Shown piece by piece: positions 24,383 to 33,215 of a stretch of DNA of 64,000 nucleotides (its first letter is position 1; the number at the start of each line of letters is the position of its first letter). The notes below the pieces were generated by a model that was given only the letters and a program-made list of their open reading frames with translations, was not told where the DNA came from and did no database searches. This DNA is from Microbacterium hatanonis (lineage in GTDB: Bacteria > Actinomycetota > Actinomycetes > Actinomycetales > Microbacteriaceae): NCBI RefSeq assembly GCF_008017415.1, contig NZ_VRSV01000001.1, positions 868,001-932,000 on the forward strand. Reading direction: 5' to 3'. Made by a program: the position numbers and the translations under genes.

Positions 24383-26122
24383 TCAGTAGCGGGGCTTGCG
24401 GTCGGGGCGTCCGCCCGGGCCGCCGCGGTCGACGCGCATCTCGATGAGCTTGCCGCCGATGCGCGTGCCGCTCAGACGGTTGAGCGCATCGTCGGGGAGG
24501 TCGGCCGGCAGCTCGACGAGCGAGAAGTCGGGGCGGATGTCGATCTTGCCGAAGTCCTCCCGCCGAAGGCCCCCCTCGTTGGCGAGGGCGCCGACGATCT
24601 GGCGCGGCTCGACCTTGTGGCGCTTTCCCACCGCGAGCCGGTACATGACCAGGTTCGCCTGCGACGGGCGTCCGCGACGCTCGGGGCGACCCTCCTCGTC
24701 GCGATCGTCGCGGGGCGTGCGCGTGCGATCGTCGCGGTCGAACCGCTCCGTGCGCTCCTGCGCGGGATCGAGGAGGAGGGGCGTCTCGCCCTGCGAGACC
24801 ACGGCGAGCGCGGCCGCGACGTCGGCCTCGGGCACGTCGTGGTGCTCGACGTAGTGCGCGATGATGTCGCGGAAGCGGTCGATCCGCGCGGTCTGCTCGA
24901 GCGCGGCGGTGATCGCCTCGTCGAAGCGGGTCAGACGGGTCGCATTCACGTCCTCGACGCTGGGCAGCTGCATCTGGGTGAGGGGCTGGCGCGTCGCGCG
25001 CTCGATGTTCGCCAGCATCCGGCGCTCGCGCGGCGTGACGAAGCTGATCGCGTCGCCGGTGCGTCCGGCGCGACCGGTGCGGCCGATGCGGTGCACGTAC
25101 GACTCGGTGTCGATCGGCAGGTCGAAGTTCACGACGTGGCTGATGCGGTCGACGTCGAGGCCGCGGGCGGCGACATCGGTCGCGACGAGGATGTCGAGCT
25201 TGCCCGACTTGAGCTGGTTGACCGTCTTCTCGCGCTGCGCCTGAGCGACGTCGCCGCTGATCGCGGAGGCCGTGTAGCCGCGGGCGCGGAGCTTCTCGGC
25301 GAGCGTCTCGGTCTCGTTCTTCGTACGGACGAACACGATCATGCCCTCGAAGTTCTCGACCTCGAGGATGCGCGTGAGCGCGTCGACCTTCTGGGGGTAG
25401 GAGACGTTGAGGTAGCGCTGGGTGATGTTCGACGAGGTCGCGGTCTTGTTCTTGACCGTGATCTCCTGCGGGTCGCGCAGGTACTGCTGCGAGATGCGGC
25501 GGATCTGAGCGGGCATGGTGGCTGAGAAGAGTGCCACCTGCTTGTCGGCGGGGGTGTCGGCGAGGATCGTCTCGACGTCTTCGGCGAAGCCCATCTTGAG
25601 CATCTCGTCTGCTTCGTCGAGCACGAGGAACTTCAGCTCCGACAGGTCGAGCGTGCCCTTGACGAGGTGGTCCATGATGCGTCCGGGCGTTCCGACGACG
25701 ACGTGCACGCCGCGCCGCAGCGCCGACAGCTGCGTGCCGTAGCCCTGTCCGCCGTAGATCGGCAGCACGTTGACGCCCCGCAGGTGCGACGCGTAGCGCT
25801 CGAACGCCTCGCACACCTGCAGCGCGAGTTCACGGGTGGGGGCGAGCACGAGCGCCTGCGGCTTCTGCTGCGAGGCGTCGAGCTGCGAGAGGATCGGCAG
25901 TGCGAACGCCGCGGTCTTGCCGGTGCCCGTCTGCGCCATGCCGATCACGTCGCGGCCGGCCAGCAGAGGCGGGATGGTCGCCGCCTGGATGGCCGACGGG
26001 GTCTCGTAGCCGACGTCCTTCAACGCCTTGAGCACCGAAGCGTCGAGTCCCAGGTCGGAGAAGGACTGCTGCTCGACGACCACGTCGGGGGTTGCGGACG
26101 TGTCGGACTCGGATGCTGTCAT
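24383..26122 (-). CDS. deaD: DEAD-box RNA helicase (DeaD/CsdA type)
   Basis: 579 residues from ATG 26122. Q-motif FSDLGLDASVLKALKDVGYE, Walker A AQTGTGKT (63-70), DEAD in VLDEADEML, SAT, and HRIGRTGRAG. After a charged linker (ERTERFDRDDRTRTPRDDRD) the C-terminus has an RNA-binding DbpA-like fold and a short basic tail. It unwinds RNA in ribosome assembly and cold adaptation. A ribosome site (GGAG) lies only 3 bases from the ATG. Confidence 0.93.
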   Translation of the reverse strand: MTASESDTSATPDVVVEQQSFSDLGLDASVLKALKDVGYETPSAIQAATIPPLLAGRDVIGMAQTGTGKTAAFALPILSQLDASQQKPQALVLAPTRELALQVCEAFERYASHLRGVNVLPIYGGQGYGTQLSALRRGVHVVVGTPGRIMDHLVKGTLDLSELKFLVLDEADEMLKMGFAEDVETILADTPADKQVALFSATMPAQIRRISQQYLRDPQEITVKNKTATSSNITQRYLNVSYPQKVDALTRILEVENFEGMIVFVRTKNETETLAEKLRARGYTASAISGDVAQAQREKTVNQLKSGKLDILVATDVAARGLDVDRISHVVNFDLPIDTESYVHRIGRTGRAGRTGDAISFVTPRERRMLANIERATRQPLTQMQLPSVEDVNATRLTRFDEAITAALEQTARIDRFRDIIAHYVEHHDVPEADVAAALAVVSQGETPLLLDPAQERTERFDRDDRTRTPRDDRDEEGRPERRGRPSQANLVMYRLAVGKRHKVEPRQIVGALANEGGLRREDFGKIDIRPDFSLVELPADLPDDALNRLSGTRIGGKLIEMRVDRGGPGGRPDRKPRY

Positions 26123-26177
26123 TACTCCACGGTAGCGCGTGCGAGCCCCGGGACCACGGTCGAGCGGATGCCGCGGA

Positions 26178-27587
26178 TCAGTACGCCTGCTCGATCCAGG
26201 CGTCGCCCGACACGTCTTCGCCCAGGAATGTGCCCGCCGGATCGGCCGTGCCCTCGTAGATCGGCGCTCCGCCGACCGAGAACTCCTGATCCTCCAGACG
26301 CGTCGTGACGGTGATGTCGGCCTGGAACGAGGGGATCTCGACACGGAACTGCCGGGCGTAGGCGTTGCCGGTGCGGGGGCTCGTCCAGAGCTCACCCACG
26401 GCAGTCACGGTGCTCGAGACGTAGTACAGCTCGCCGTCCGCGTCCTGCAGGGTGGCGAACGCGTCGACCGGTACTCCGATCTCCGGTTTGTACCCCTCGC
26501 CGATCATTCCGGCGTTGGAGATCGTGTAGCCGTTGGAGAGCTGCATGTCCTGCAGGAGCCAGCGCACGCGCGTATCGGAGGTGCCGCCGCCGAAGAACCC
26601 GTACTCGTGGTCCATCCAGGTCGTCCCGGTGACCGGGTGCTCCTGTCCGGCGACCGTGATGGTGCCGGAGGCCGCGAGGCGCGTGTAGGAGAAGTAGTAG
26701 TTGTCCTTCTCGAGACTCTGCTCGGTCGCGCTCGGCTCGATGCCGGTGCCCCACACGAAGAACGGCCGCCCCTGCTGCGAGAACACCAGGTCGAAGACCA
26801 CCTCGTCGAGCGTCTCCTCGTCGACCAGCACGGAGTGCACGGCGATGTCTTTCGTCGGGTCGGCTCGGGGCGCGGTCATCGTGACGGAGTTGCGGACGGC
26901 GACGGCCGTCGCCCCGCTCCCGCCGCCGCCGGTCAGCGTCACGGTGGGCGTCTGGGTGAAGCCCGTCCCCGGCTTCAGCAGCACGATCTGAGTGACGCCC
27001 CCGTGATCGTCGAGCACCGCGATCCCGCTCGCCCCCGACCCGTCGCCGTCGATCGACACCGTGGGCGCCGAGGTGTAGCCGGAGCCTCCCGAGGTCACGC
27101 TGAACCCTCCGACGAGCCAGCCCGGGTCGCCGAGACGCGCGTACCAGTCCTTCGCGGGATCGCCCTCGGCCCACTGGCGCACGTCGAAGACGCCGAAGGG
27201 AGCCGGCCCGTACACCTGCGTGCGCTCGTAGTGGCGTGCGGCGGAGACGTCGCTCAGCGAGACCTGGGTCATCGCGAAGTGCTGCCCGGTGAAGGATGCG
27301 GCGTTGATCTCGAATCCGAACACGCGGTCGCCGGCGCGCAGCGTCCCGGTGTGCCACCACCACTCCGTGGGTGCTCCGTCGTGCCGGTACATGTCGTCCG
27401 GAAGCCGGAGGACGACATCCTCCCGGGGCACGGGCGGGGGCTTCGTCGTGCCCGACCACCGCGGATTGGGCTTCACCGGCACGGTCGGCGCGGGTACGCC
27501 GCCCGGCGAGTGGTGCACCAGATCCCTCAGTGCCGAAGCGATCGCACCGATGACCGGCATCCGGGAAGCCCACGCACGTCGTGACAT
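26178..27587 (-). CDS. Lipocalin-fold (CrtC/AttH-like) protein with inserted glycine-rich repeats
   Basis: 469 residues from ATG 27587; ribosome site poor. GAPTEWWWHTGTLRAGDR, then VFGFEINAASF, is the opening of the CrtC/AttH-like lipocalin family (carotenoid hydratase relatives, often lipid-binding); GTTWMDHEYGFF and the C-terminal strands complete it. Two roughly 30-residue repeats, GGSGYTSAPTVSIDGDGSGA and GTGFTQTPTVTLTGGGGSGA, are inserted after residue 160, interrupting the first domain. The N-terminus looks like a weak membrane or export segment. Enzyme activity is not predicted. Confidence 0.78.
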   Translation of the reverse strand: MSRRAWASRMPVIGAIASALRDLVHHSPGGVPAPTVPVKPNPRWSGTTKPPPVPREDVVLRLPDDMYRHDGAPTEWWWHTGTLRAGDRVFGFEINAASFTGQHFAMTQVSLSDVSAARHYERTQVYGPAPFGVFDVRQWAEGDPAKDWYARLGDPGWLVGGFSVTSGGSGYTSAPTVSIDGDGSGASGIAVLDDHGGVTQIVLLKPGTGFTQTPTVTLTGGGGSGATAVAVRNSVTMTAPRADPTKDIAVHSVLVDEETLDEVVFDLVFSQQGRPFFVWGTGIEPSATEQSLEKDNYYFSYTRLAASGTITVAGQEHPVTGTTWMDHEYGFFGGGTSDTRVRWLLQDMQLSNGYTISNAGMIGEGYKPEIGVPVDAFATLQDADGELYYVSSTVTAVGELWTSPRTGNAYARQFRVEIPSFQADITVTTRLEDQEFSVGGAPIYEGTADPAGTFLGEDVSGDAWIEQAY

Positions 27588-27828
27588 GTTCCGGAGCCTA
27601 GGGGGTCGGTACCGCTCCGCACGAGCGCTCGTTTGTGCGTCGCAGCATCCGATCAACACGTTTCTGCACGAATCCGCATCCCCGCGCCGCTCCGGGGTGT
27701 CGATCGGAGTGATGGAGTGTGGAGCGGATGCTGCGCTGAGGGCCGCACTACCGCTACGGTGCGACGAGACGCGCGCCGCCGCGCGATCGCGACGAAGCAG
27801 CCGGGGGGCTCCTGTGGACCGAGGTCGA

Positions 27829-28317
27829 ATGCACCGAACCACGTCGGCGCTCGCCGTCGCGACGACGATCCTCCTGCTGGGCGGGTGCGGTGTCCCCGCG
27901 TCCTCCGTGCCCGACTCGTCGAGCCCCTCACCCTCGGTGTCCGACGCGCCGGTGCGCGCGGTCGACATCGCCGAGGGCGAGCAGGCAGACCCGGTGGAGG
28001 TGCTCGTCGACGGGGGAGCGGCAGGGGTCGGGGTGACCTTCCGCGAGATCACGATCGAACCCGGCGCGAGCACGGGCGAGCACTGTCACTACGGTCAGCT
28101 CATCGCCGTCGTGGAGAGCGGCACCCTCACCCACTACTCCGACACGCATCCCGGAGGAGTGGCCGTATACGAGACGGGGGATTCGATCATCGAGGGTGCC
28201 GGTTACCCGCACGAGGGGCGCAACGAGGGCACCGACGACGTCGTGCTGTGGGTCACCTACGTGATTCCGGAGGGGAAGCCGCTCGCCGAGACCGATCTCA
28301 GCCACTGCTCGGGATGA
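27829..28317 (+). CDS. Cupin-domain lipoprotein
   Basis: 162 residues from ATG 27829 (GAGG 5 bases ahead); an in-frame GTG at 27814 is an alternative. Signal peptide with lipobox LLLGGC, so lipid-anchored after Cys20. A Ser/Pro-rich linker, then a small cupin barrel with metal-type residues in PGASTGEHCHYGQLIAVVES and GYPHEGRNEGTDD. Ligand unknown. The 241-base gap before it, shared with the divergent lipocalin gene, shows no other gene. Confidence 0.8.
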   Translation: MHRTTSALAVATTILLLGGCGVPASSVPDSSSPSPSVSDAPVRAVDIAEGEQADPVEVLVDGGAAGVGVTFREITIEPGASTGEHCHYGQLIAVVESGTLTHYSDTHPGGVAVYETGDSIIEGAGYPHEGRNEGTDDVVLWVTYVIPEGKPLAETDLSHCSG

Positions 28318-28346
28318 GCCGTGCTCCGGTGGTTACGGTGAGGCGT

Positions 28347-28778
28347 ATGAGCCTGCCTCCGCGCACCGTCCGGCGTCGCCGGATGGCCGCCGTGATCGCG
28401 CTGGCGGTCGTCGTGGCCGCGGGTCTCGTCGTGCACCGGCTGGCGCCGAGCTCCGTGGCGACCGATGTCGCCGGAGACGCGCTCTACGCGGTCGCCGTCT
28501 ACACGGGCCTCGTGATGCTCTTCGCATCGGCTCGACCGGCGCTTCTCGGTGCGCTCGCCGTCGCCTGGTGCGTCGCGGTCGAACTCTTCCAGCTCACCGG
28601 TGCTCCCGTGGCGCTCGCCGCGGCTTTCCCGCCGGCCGCACTGGTGCTCGGCACCGGGTTCGATGCCCGTGATCTCGTGGTGTACCCGCTCGCCGTCGTC
28701 GTCGCCGCGGCCGTCGACACCACGGTCGAGCGCCGCCGCGGAATGACCGCGGGCGAGCGGGGGTTGGAGTCGGCATGA
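28347..28778 (+). CDS. DUF2809 family membrane protein
   Basis: 143 residues from ATG 28347 with GAGG ahead. Basic start, then four hydrophobic helices (about 14-28, 42-60, 63-92, 104-124), with WCVAVELFQLTGAP and RDLVVYPLAVVVAA as in DUF2809 proteins. Function unknown. The stop overlaps the ATG of the quinone-reductase gene (ATGA), so the two are translationally coupled. Confidence 0.82.
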   Translation: MSLPPRTVRRRRMAAVIALAVVVAAGLVVHRLAPSSVATDVAGDALYAVAVYTGLVMLFASARPALLGALAVAWCVAVELFQLTGAPVALAAAFPPAALVLGTGFDARDLVVYPLAVVVAAAVDTTVERRRGMTAGERGLESA

Positions 28779-29797
28779 CCTCGATCGTGTACTCGCAGCG
28801 TGGCCCCTCGTCCGTCCTCTCGGCCGTGGAGCGACCGGTCCCGAAGCCGGGTCGCGGCGAGGTGAGGGTGAAGGTGGCCGTCTCGGGCGTGAACCCGACC
28901 GACTGGAAGGCCCGCGCCGCCGAGCGGCCGATGGAGTTCCCCGAGATCGTGCCGAACCAGGACGGCGCGGGGACGGTGGACGCCGTCGGAGAGGGCGTCG
29001 ACGACCTGTCGGTGGGCGACCGCGTCTGGATCTACCTCGCGCAGCACGGTCAGGCGGGTGGGACGGCCCAGGAGTACGCGGTGGTTCCGTCGATGCGCGC
29101 GGTTCGCCTCCCCGACGACATCGGCTTCGACGTCGCTGCGAGCCTGGGTGTGCCGGCGATGACGGCGCACCGCGCGCTCACGGTGCACGAGTCGGGTCCC
29201 GCGCGCCTGGGCCCGGGAGCGCTTGAGGGCCGCACGGTGCTCGTCGCGGGCGGCGCGGGGGCTGTCGGTCACGCCGCGATCCAGCTCGCGGTGTGGGCGG
29301 GAGCCACGGTGCTCACGACGATCAGCTCGCCCGAGAAGGCGGCGCTCGCGCGGGCGGCCGGCGCGCATCACATCATCGACTACCGCACCCAGGACGTCGC
29401 GACCGAGGTCGGGAAGATCGCTCCCGGCGGCGTCGACCACATCGTGGAGGTGTCGCTCGCGACGAACCTCGGTCTCGACCTCGAGGTCGTCGCCAATCAC
29501 GGCTCGATCGCGTACTACGCCGACAATGGCGGCGACCAGTTCGCCGGGCCGATCCGCGCCTCGTTCGCCAAGAACGTGCGGCTGCAGGGACTGCTCCTGT
29601 ACACGGTCGGCGATCACGCGCTCTACGCGGCGGCGGACGACATCACCCGGGCGCTCGAGGACGGAGCGCTGCCGGTCGGTGAGGGCGCCGGGCTCCCGCT
29701 CGTGTGGTTCCCCCTCGCCGAGACCGCCGCCGCTCACGACGCCGTCGAGGCGGGTACGACCGGCAAGGTGCTCATCCGGGTCTCCGACGACGCGTAA
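28775..29797 (+). CDS. NADPH:quinone reductase-like zinc-less MDR oxidoreductase
   Basis: 340 residues. GroES-like N-terminus (GRGEVRVKVAVSGVNPTDWK) without zinc-ligand cysteines, then a Rossmann domain with VLVAGGAGAVGHAAIQLAVW; the profile of quinone oxidoreductases (zeta-crystallin family) using NADPH. Coupled to DUF2809 by a 4-base overlap and convergent with the lipoprotein gene. Confidence 0.9.
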   Translation: MTSIVYSQRGPSSVLSAVERPVPKPGRGEVRVKVAVSGVNPTDWKARAAERPMEFPEIVPNQDGAGTVDAVGEGVDDLSVGDRVWIYLAQHGQAGGTAQEYAVVPSMRAVRLPDDIGFDVAASLGVPAMTAHRALTVHESGPARLGPGALEGRTVLVAGGAGAVGHAAIQLAVWAGATVLTTISSPEKAALARAAGAHHIIDYRTQDVATEVGKIAPGGVDHIVEVSLATNLGLDLEVVANHGSIAYYADNGGDQFAGPIRASFAKNVRLQGLLLYTVGDHALYAAADDITRALEDGALPVGEGAGLPLVWFPLAETAAAHDAVEAGTTGKVLIRVSDDA

Positions 29798-29814
29798 CGG
29801 GTGATCGGTGCGCC

Positions 29815-30453
29815 CTAGGGGAGCGAGATCACGACACCGGTGACGCCGAGCCTGATACTGGCGAAACCTGCCGACATAGCTTCGCCCGCTCTCTCGGGGG
29901 TCGCAGCGGAAGGATCGGCATCCGACTCGGGGGTGATGCCCGTTCCGCGGAAGCCGGCGCCGGGCCACACCACCGACGTCACGTTCTCGGTAGGTTCGGC
30001 GAGCTTGGCGCCTATGACGAGGAACTCCTGATCGAGCAGCTGCGACGTCGAGAGGGCGAAAACGTCGACGACGCCCGCGCCGAGGCCGATGACGAGATCC
30101 GGTCGGGCGTCGGCCGCCGCGACGAGCTGCTCTTCGATGCCGTCGGCGTCGGCCCCCACGCGCAGCTCGAACGCCGCGCCGTTCTCGTCGGCCCATTGCG
30201 CGGCGGCGTCCGCGATCACGTCGGCCGTCGGGTCGCCGGCCGAGCTGACCGCGATCACGCGGTAGTCGACGGGCACGGCGACGGCGTCGTACGCCTCCGG
30301 GAGAGGAACGATCGTCGCCTCGGAGCTCGGCGCGGGCCGGCCGCCGAGGAACGCCGACCGTTGCGCGTCGAGATCATCGCCGGGCGGGCTGCAGGAGGCG
30401 AGGATCCCCGCAGCGAGCACGAGGGCGACGAGCTTCGTCATCTTCGATTCCAC
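29815..30453 (-). CDS. BMP/PnrA-like substrate-binding lipoprotein
   Basis: 212 residues from GTG 30453, preferred because GGAGG is 5 bases ahead; ATG 30441 is the alternative. Signal peptide with lipobox LAAGILASC. The mature part (DLVIGLGAGVVDVFALSTSQ; EFLVIGAKLAEP) resembles the second lobe of BMP-family periplasmic binding proteins, but it is shorter (about 190 mature residues rather than 320) and no ABC permease is nearby. It may be a reduced or stand-alone binding protein. Confidence 0.7.
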   Translation of the reverse strand: MESKMTKLVALVLAAGILASCSPPGDDLDAQRSAFLGGRPAPSSEATIVPLPEAYDAVAVPVDYRVIAVSSAGDPTADVIADAAAQWADENGAAFELRVGADADGIEEQLVAAADARPDLVIGLGAGVVDVFALSTSQLLDQEFLVIGAKLAEPTENVTSVVWPGAGFRGTGITPESDADPSAATPERAGEAMSAGFASIRLGVTGVVISLP

Positions 30454-30515
30454 GAGCACCTCCGGCCGCCGAGGCTCCCACGGCGCAGCGCCGCATCCGT
30501 TTCGCTTCACCGCCG

Positions 30516-30537
30516 CACGGATGAACGGAAGGCGAAC
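30516..30537 (-). promoter_or_regulatory. PHO-box-like direct repeat, minus strand
   Basis: On the minus strand: GTTCGCCTTCC then GTTCATCCGTG, two 11-base units resembling the actinobacterial PhoP box (GTTCACC every 11 bases). It lies between the binding lipoprotein and the secreted metallophosphoesterase. Confidence 0.45.
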
Positions 30538-30621
30538 ATTCGGATCGAGGAGCCGGAGCGGACGTCGAGCCCGGCGCCGAGGTGAACGATTCGTCGCCGA
30601 GATAGGGGTACGGAGTCAACT

Positions 30622-30643
30622 ATTCACCTACCGGTCATCAACG
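30622..30643 (+). promoter_or_regulatory. PHO-box-like direct repeat, plus strand
   Basis: ATTCACCTACC then GGTCATCAACG, two 11-base units similar to the PhoP box, 65 bases upstream of the metallophosphoesterase ATG. Plausible site of phosphate-limitation control. Confidence 0.4.
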
Positions 30644-30708
30644 CTGACGAGCCTCATCGGGTGCCCGTTCGGGCGACTGCCATCGATGTGTCTATCCGAA
30701 AGAAGCTG

Positions 30709-33135
30709 ATGCTGGAAAACACCCCTCGGACCCGCTCGGGCCGACGGACGACCCGTGCGGCGATCGCCGCGCTGGGCGTCGCGTCGGTGATCGCGGGCTC
30801 CTTCGCGGCGACCACCGTCGCCGCGACCGCCGCTGACCTCCCGGCCTCGGTTCTCGACTCCACCGCGACGTGGAAGTACTCCGAGAACAACACCGACCCC
30901 GCCGCGGGCAGCCCCGACCGGCTCGTCTGGACGAAGGCCGGATTCGACGACAGCGCCTGGAAGAACGGCACCACCGCGTTCGGCGCGAAGAACGGTGCGG
31001 CCACGCCCAACCTGGGAACGAACTTCCCCGTGGCGACGGTGCTGAACCAGTACATCGACCCGACGGCGACCTCAAAGGTCGACGTGCCCACCTTCCACTT
31101 CCGCTCGAGCTTCTCGGTCACCGCCGACACGCTCTCGCAGATCTCGGGGCTCTCGGGCAGCGTGCGCTACGACGACGGAGCCCAGATCTTCGTCAACGGT
31201 GTCAAGGTCGCCGGTCTCTCCGACGATCGCGTCGAGGCCGCACCCGAGTCGCAGCGCAACCTCATGTACGCCGGTTCAGGGTCGTCCGACCCGATCACGT
31301 CGACCTACACGGTGCCCGCCTCGGTGCTCACCGCCGGGGTCAACACGATCGCCGTGGCGCTCTACCAGGACCGCGCCACGTCGAGCGACATCTACCTCGA
31401 CATGCAGAAGCTCGCCCCCGTCGCCAAGACCTCCGGTGCGGCGTCCATCAGCGACATCATCATGAACGTCGGCGCCGACGAGTCCTCGCGCAACCTCACG
31501 TGGTACTCCTCGAGCGACACCGCCCAGGTCGCTCAGTTCGCGCCGTCCTCGCAGCTGGTGAACGGGGCGTTCCCCGCGGGCGCGACCACCGTCACCGCGA
31601 CCGGCGGCGTCACCACCAGCGGCGAGTTCAACCGCAAGGCGACCCTGTCGGGCCTGGCCGAGAACACGGTCTACTCTTACCGCGTCGGGGCCGAGGGCGC
31701 CTGGTCGGCGACGCAGTCGTTCGTGACCCGTTCGTTCGACGGCGACTTCGAGTTCTTCTTCGTCGGAGATCCGCAGATCGGTGCCTCCGGCAACGTCGCG
31801 AACGATCGTGCCGGCTGGATCGACACCATGAACGTCGCCGCCCAGACCTACCCCGACGCCGAGATGATCTTCTCGGCCGGCGACCAGGTCGACCACGCCG
31901 CCAACGAGACCGAGTACGACGCGTTCCACGCGCCCGACCAGATGCGGTCGCTCCCCGTCGCCGTCACCAACGGCAACCACGACGTCGGCTCGAAGGCCTA
32001 CCTCCAGCACAACAACATCCCGAACCTCGACGAGACGTCGGGCGCGGCGACCTCGGGCTCGAGCTCGGGCGGGGACTACTGGTTCTTCTACAAGGACGTG
32101 CTGTTCGTCAACATCAACTCCAACAGCCGTGACTACGCCTCGCACAACGCCTTCATGGAGAAGGTCGTCGCCGAGCAGGGCGCGAAGGCGAAATGGAAGG
32201 TGCTGGGCTTCCACCACTCCATCTACTCGGTCGCCGCGCACCAGAACGACAGCGACATCAAGGACCGCCGCGCGAACATGCCGGCGAAGATCTCGGAGCT
32301 CGGCTTCGACCTCGTCCTGCAGGGCCACGACCACAACTACACGCGCAGCTACCTCGTGAAGAACGGCGAGCTCGCGGACAAGACCGAGGTCAAGGGCGCG
32401 TCCGAGGTCACCGCAGCGGAGGGTGAGGTTCTCTACGTCACCGCGAACTCCGCGAGCGGCTCGAAGTACTACCAGTTCGACGACCGCAACGCCTGGTACG
32501 CCTCGGTGACCAACCAGGAGAACGTGCGCAACTACTCGGTCGTCGACGTCACCGACGGCTCGCTGAAGATCACGACTCTCCGCAGCCAGGCCAACGGCAC
32601 CTCGGCACCGGTCAACAGCATCGTCGACGAGGTCACCCTGACGAGCGAGGCGAAGGCCAACGAGCAGCAGCTCCAGGTCACCGTGCCCGAGGGCGTCCCC
32701 GGTGAGTTCTCGTGGAACATCGACGGCACGAACTCGCTGGTCGACCTCGGAACGGCCACCGAAGAGGGCGACCACTTCGGCGCGACGGGTTCGATCAACC
32801 CCATCAAGGTCACCGACACCCGCTCCGGCGGTCCGGTGTGGTCGGTGTCGGCTCAGGTCGGCGACTTCCGCGCGGGCGATGCGACCTTCTCGGGGAAGTA
32901 CCTCGGTTGGACCCCGCGCGTGGTCGAGGAGGGGGCGGGAGCCGTCGCCGGCACCAAGGTCGCGTCGGGCTTCGACGGCGGCGACGGCCTGTCGACCTCC
33001 GCGACCCTCGGTAGCGCGGCCGTCGCCCACCCGCGCGGCACGGCCAAGCTCGGCGCCGACCTCGAGCTGAAGCTGCCGGTCGATGTGACCGACGGCACCT
33101 ACAAGGCGACGCTGACGCTCACCGCGTTGAGCTGA
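30709..33135 (+). CDS. Secreted purple-acid-phosphatase-like metallophosphoesterase with WxL-like C-terminal domain
   Basis: About 808 residues from ATG 30709; GTG 30661 or 30688 are alternatives. Signal peptide ends near SFAATTVAATAADLPA. Then a discoidin-like module (about 45-230), an FN3-like phosphatase N-domain (240-345), and the catalytic domain with GDPQ (352), GDQVD (391), GNHD (422), FHHS and GHDHNY (539). The last 150 residues contain GGPVWSVSAQVGDF and GTYKATLTLTALS, like a WxL wall-attachment domain with altered tryptophan motifs. The next gene encodes DUF916, the usual WxL partner. Substrate is probably phosphate esters outside the cell. Confidence 0.88.
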   Translation: MLENTPRTRSGRRTTRAAIAALGVASVIAGSFAATTVAATAADLPASVLDSTATWKYSENNTDPAAGSPDRLVWTKAGFDDSAWKNGTTAFGAKNGAATPNLGTNFPVATVLNQYIDPTATSKVDVPTFHFRSSFSVTADTLSQISGLSGSVRYDDGAQIFVNGVKVAGLSDDRVEAAPESQRNLMYAGSGSSDPITSTYTVPASVLTAGVNTIAVALYQDRATSSDIYLDMQKLAPVAKTSGAASISDIIMNVGADESSRNLTWYSSSDTAQVAQFAPSSQLVNGAFPAGATTVTATGGVTTSGEFNRKATLSGLAENTVYSYRVGAEGAWSATQSFVTRSFDGDFEFFFVGDPQIGASGNVANDRAGWIDTMNVAAQTYPDAEMIFSAGDQVDHAANETEYDAFHAPDQMRSLPVAVTNGNHDVGSKAYLQHNNIPNLDETSGAATSGSSSGGDYWFFYKDVLFVNINSNSRDYASHNAFMEKVVAEQGAKAKWKVLGFHHSIYSVAAHQNDSDIKDRRANMPAKISELGFDLVLQGHDHNYTRSYLVKNGELADKTEVKGASEVTAAEGEVLYVTANSASGSKYYQFDDRNAWYASVTNQENVRNYSVVDVTDGSLKITTLRSQANGTSAPVNSIVDEVTLTSEAKANEQQLQVTVPEGVPGEFSWNIDGTNSLVDLGTATEEGDHFGATGSINPIKVTDTRSGGPVWSVSAQVGDFRAGDATFSGKYLGWTPRVVEEGAGAVAGTKVASGFDGGDGLSTSATLGSAAVAHPRGTAKLGADLELKLPVDVTDGTYKATLTLTALS

Positions 33136-33146
33136 CCCTCGTCGCG

Positions 33147-33180
33147 ATCGGGGTGGGGGCCTTCGGGCTCCCACCCCGAT
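33147..33180 (+). terminator. Stem-loop with UUCG tetraloop
   Basis: 15-pair stem (one G-T pair) closed by c(TTCG)g, starting 12 bases after the phosphatase stop; TTTCC follows a few bases downstream. It could terminate or attenuate before the DUF916 gene, keeping that gene at lower level. Confidence 0.65.
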
Positions 33181-33215
33181 TCCGGCGTTTCCCCCCACTC
33201 CAGAGGACCCCGCAC

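Noticed and set aside
21832..24447. Very long open frame opposite the UvrA-like gene
   Set aside because: High GC keeps the antisense frame open; the protein is Arg/Gly/Ala-rich without domain motifs, while the opposite strand encodes clear ABC signatures.
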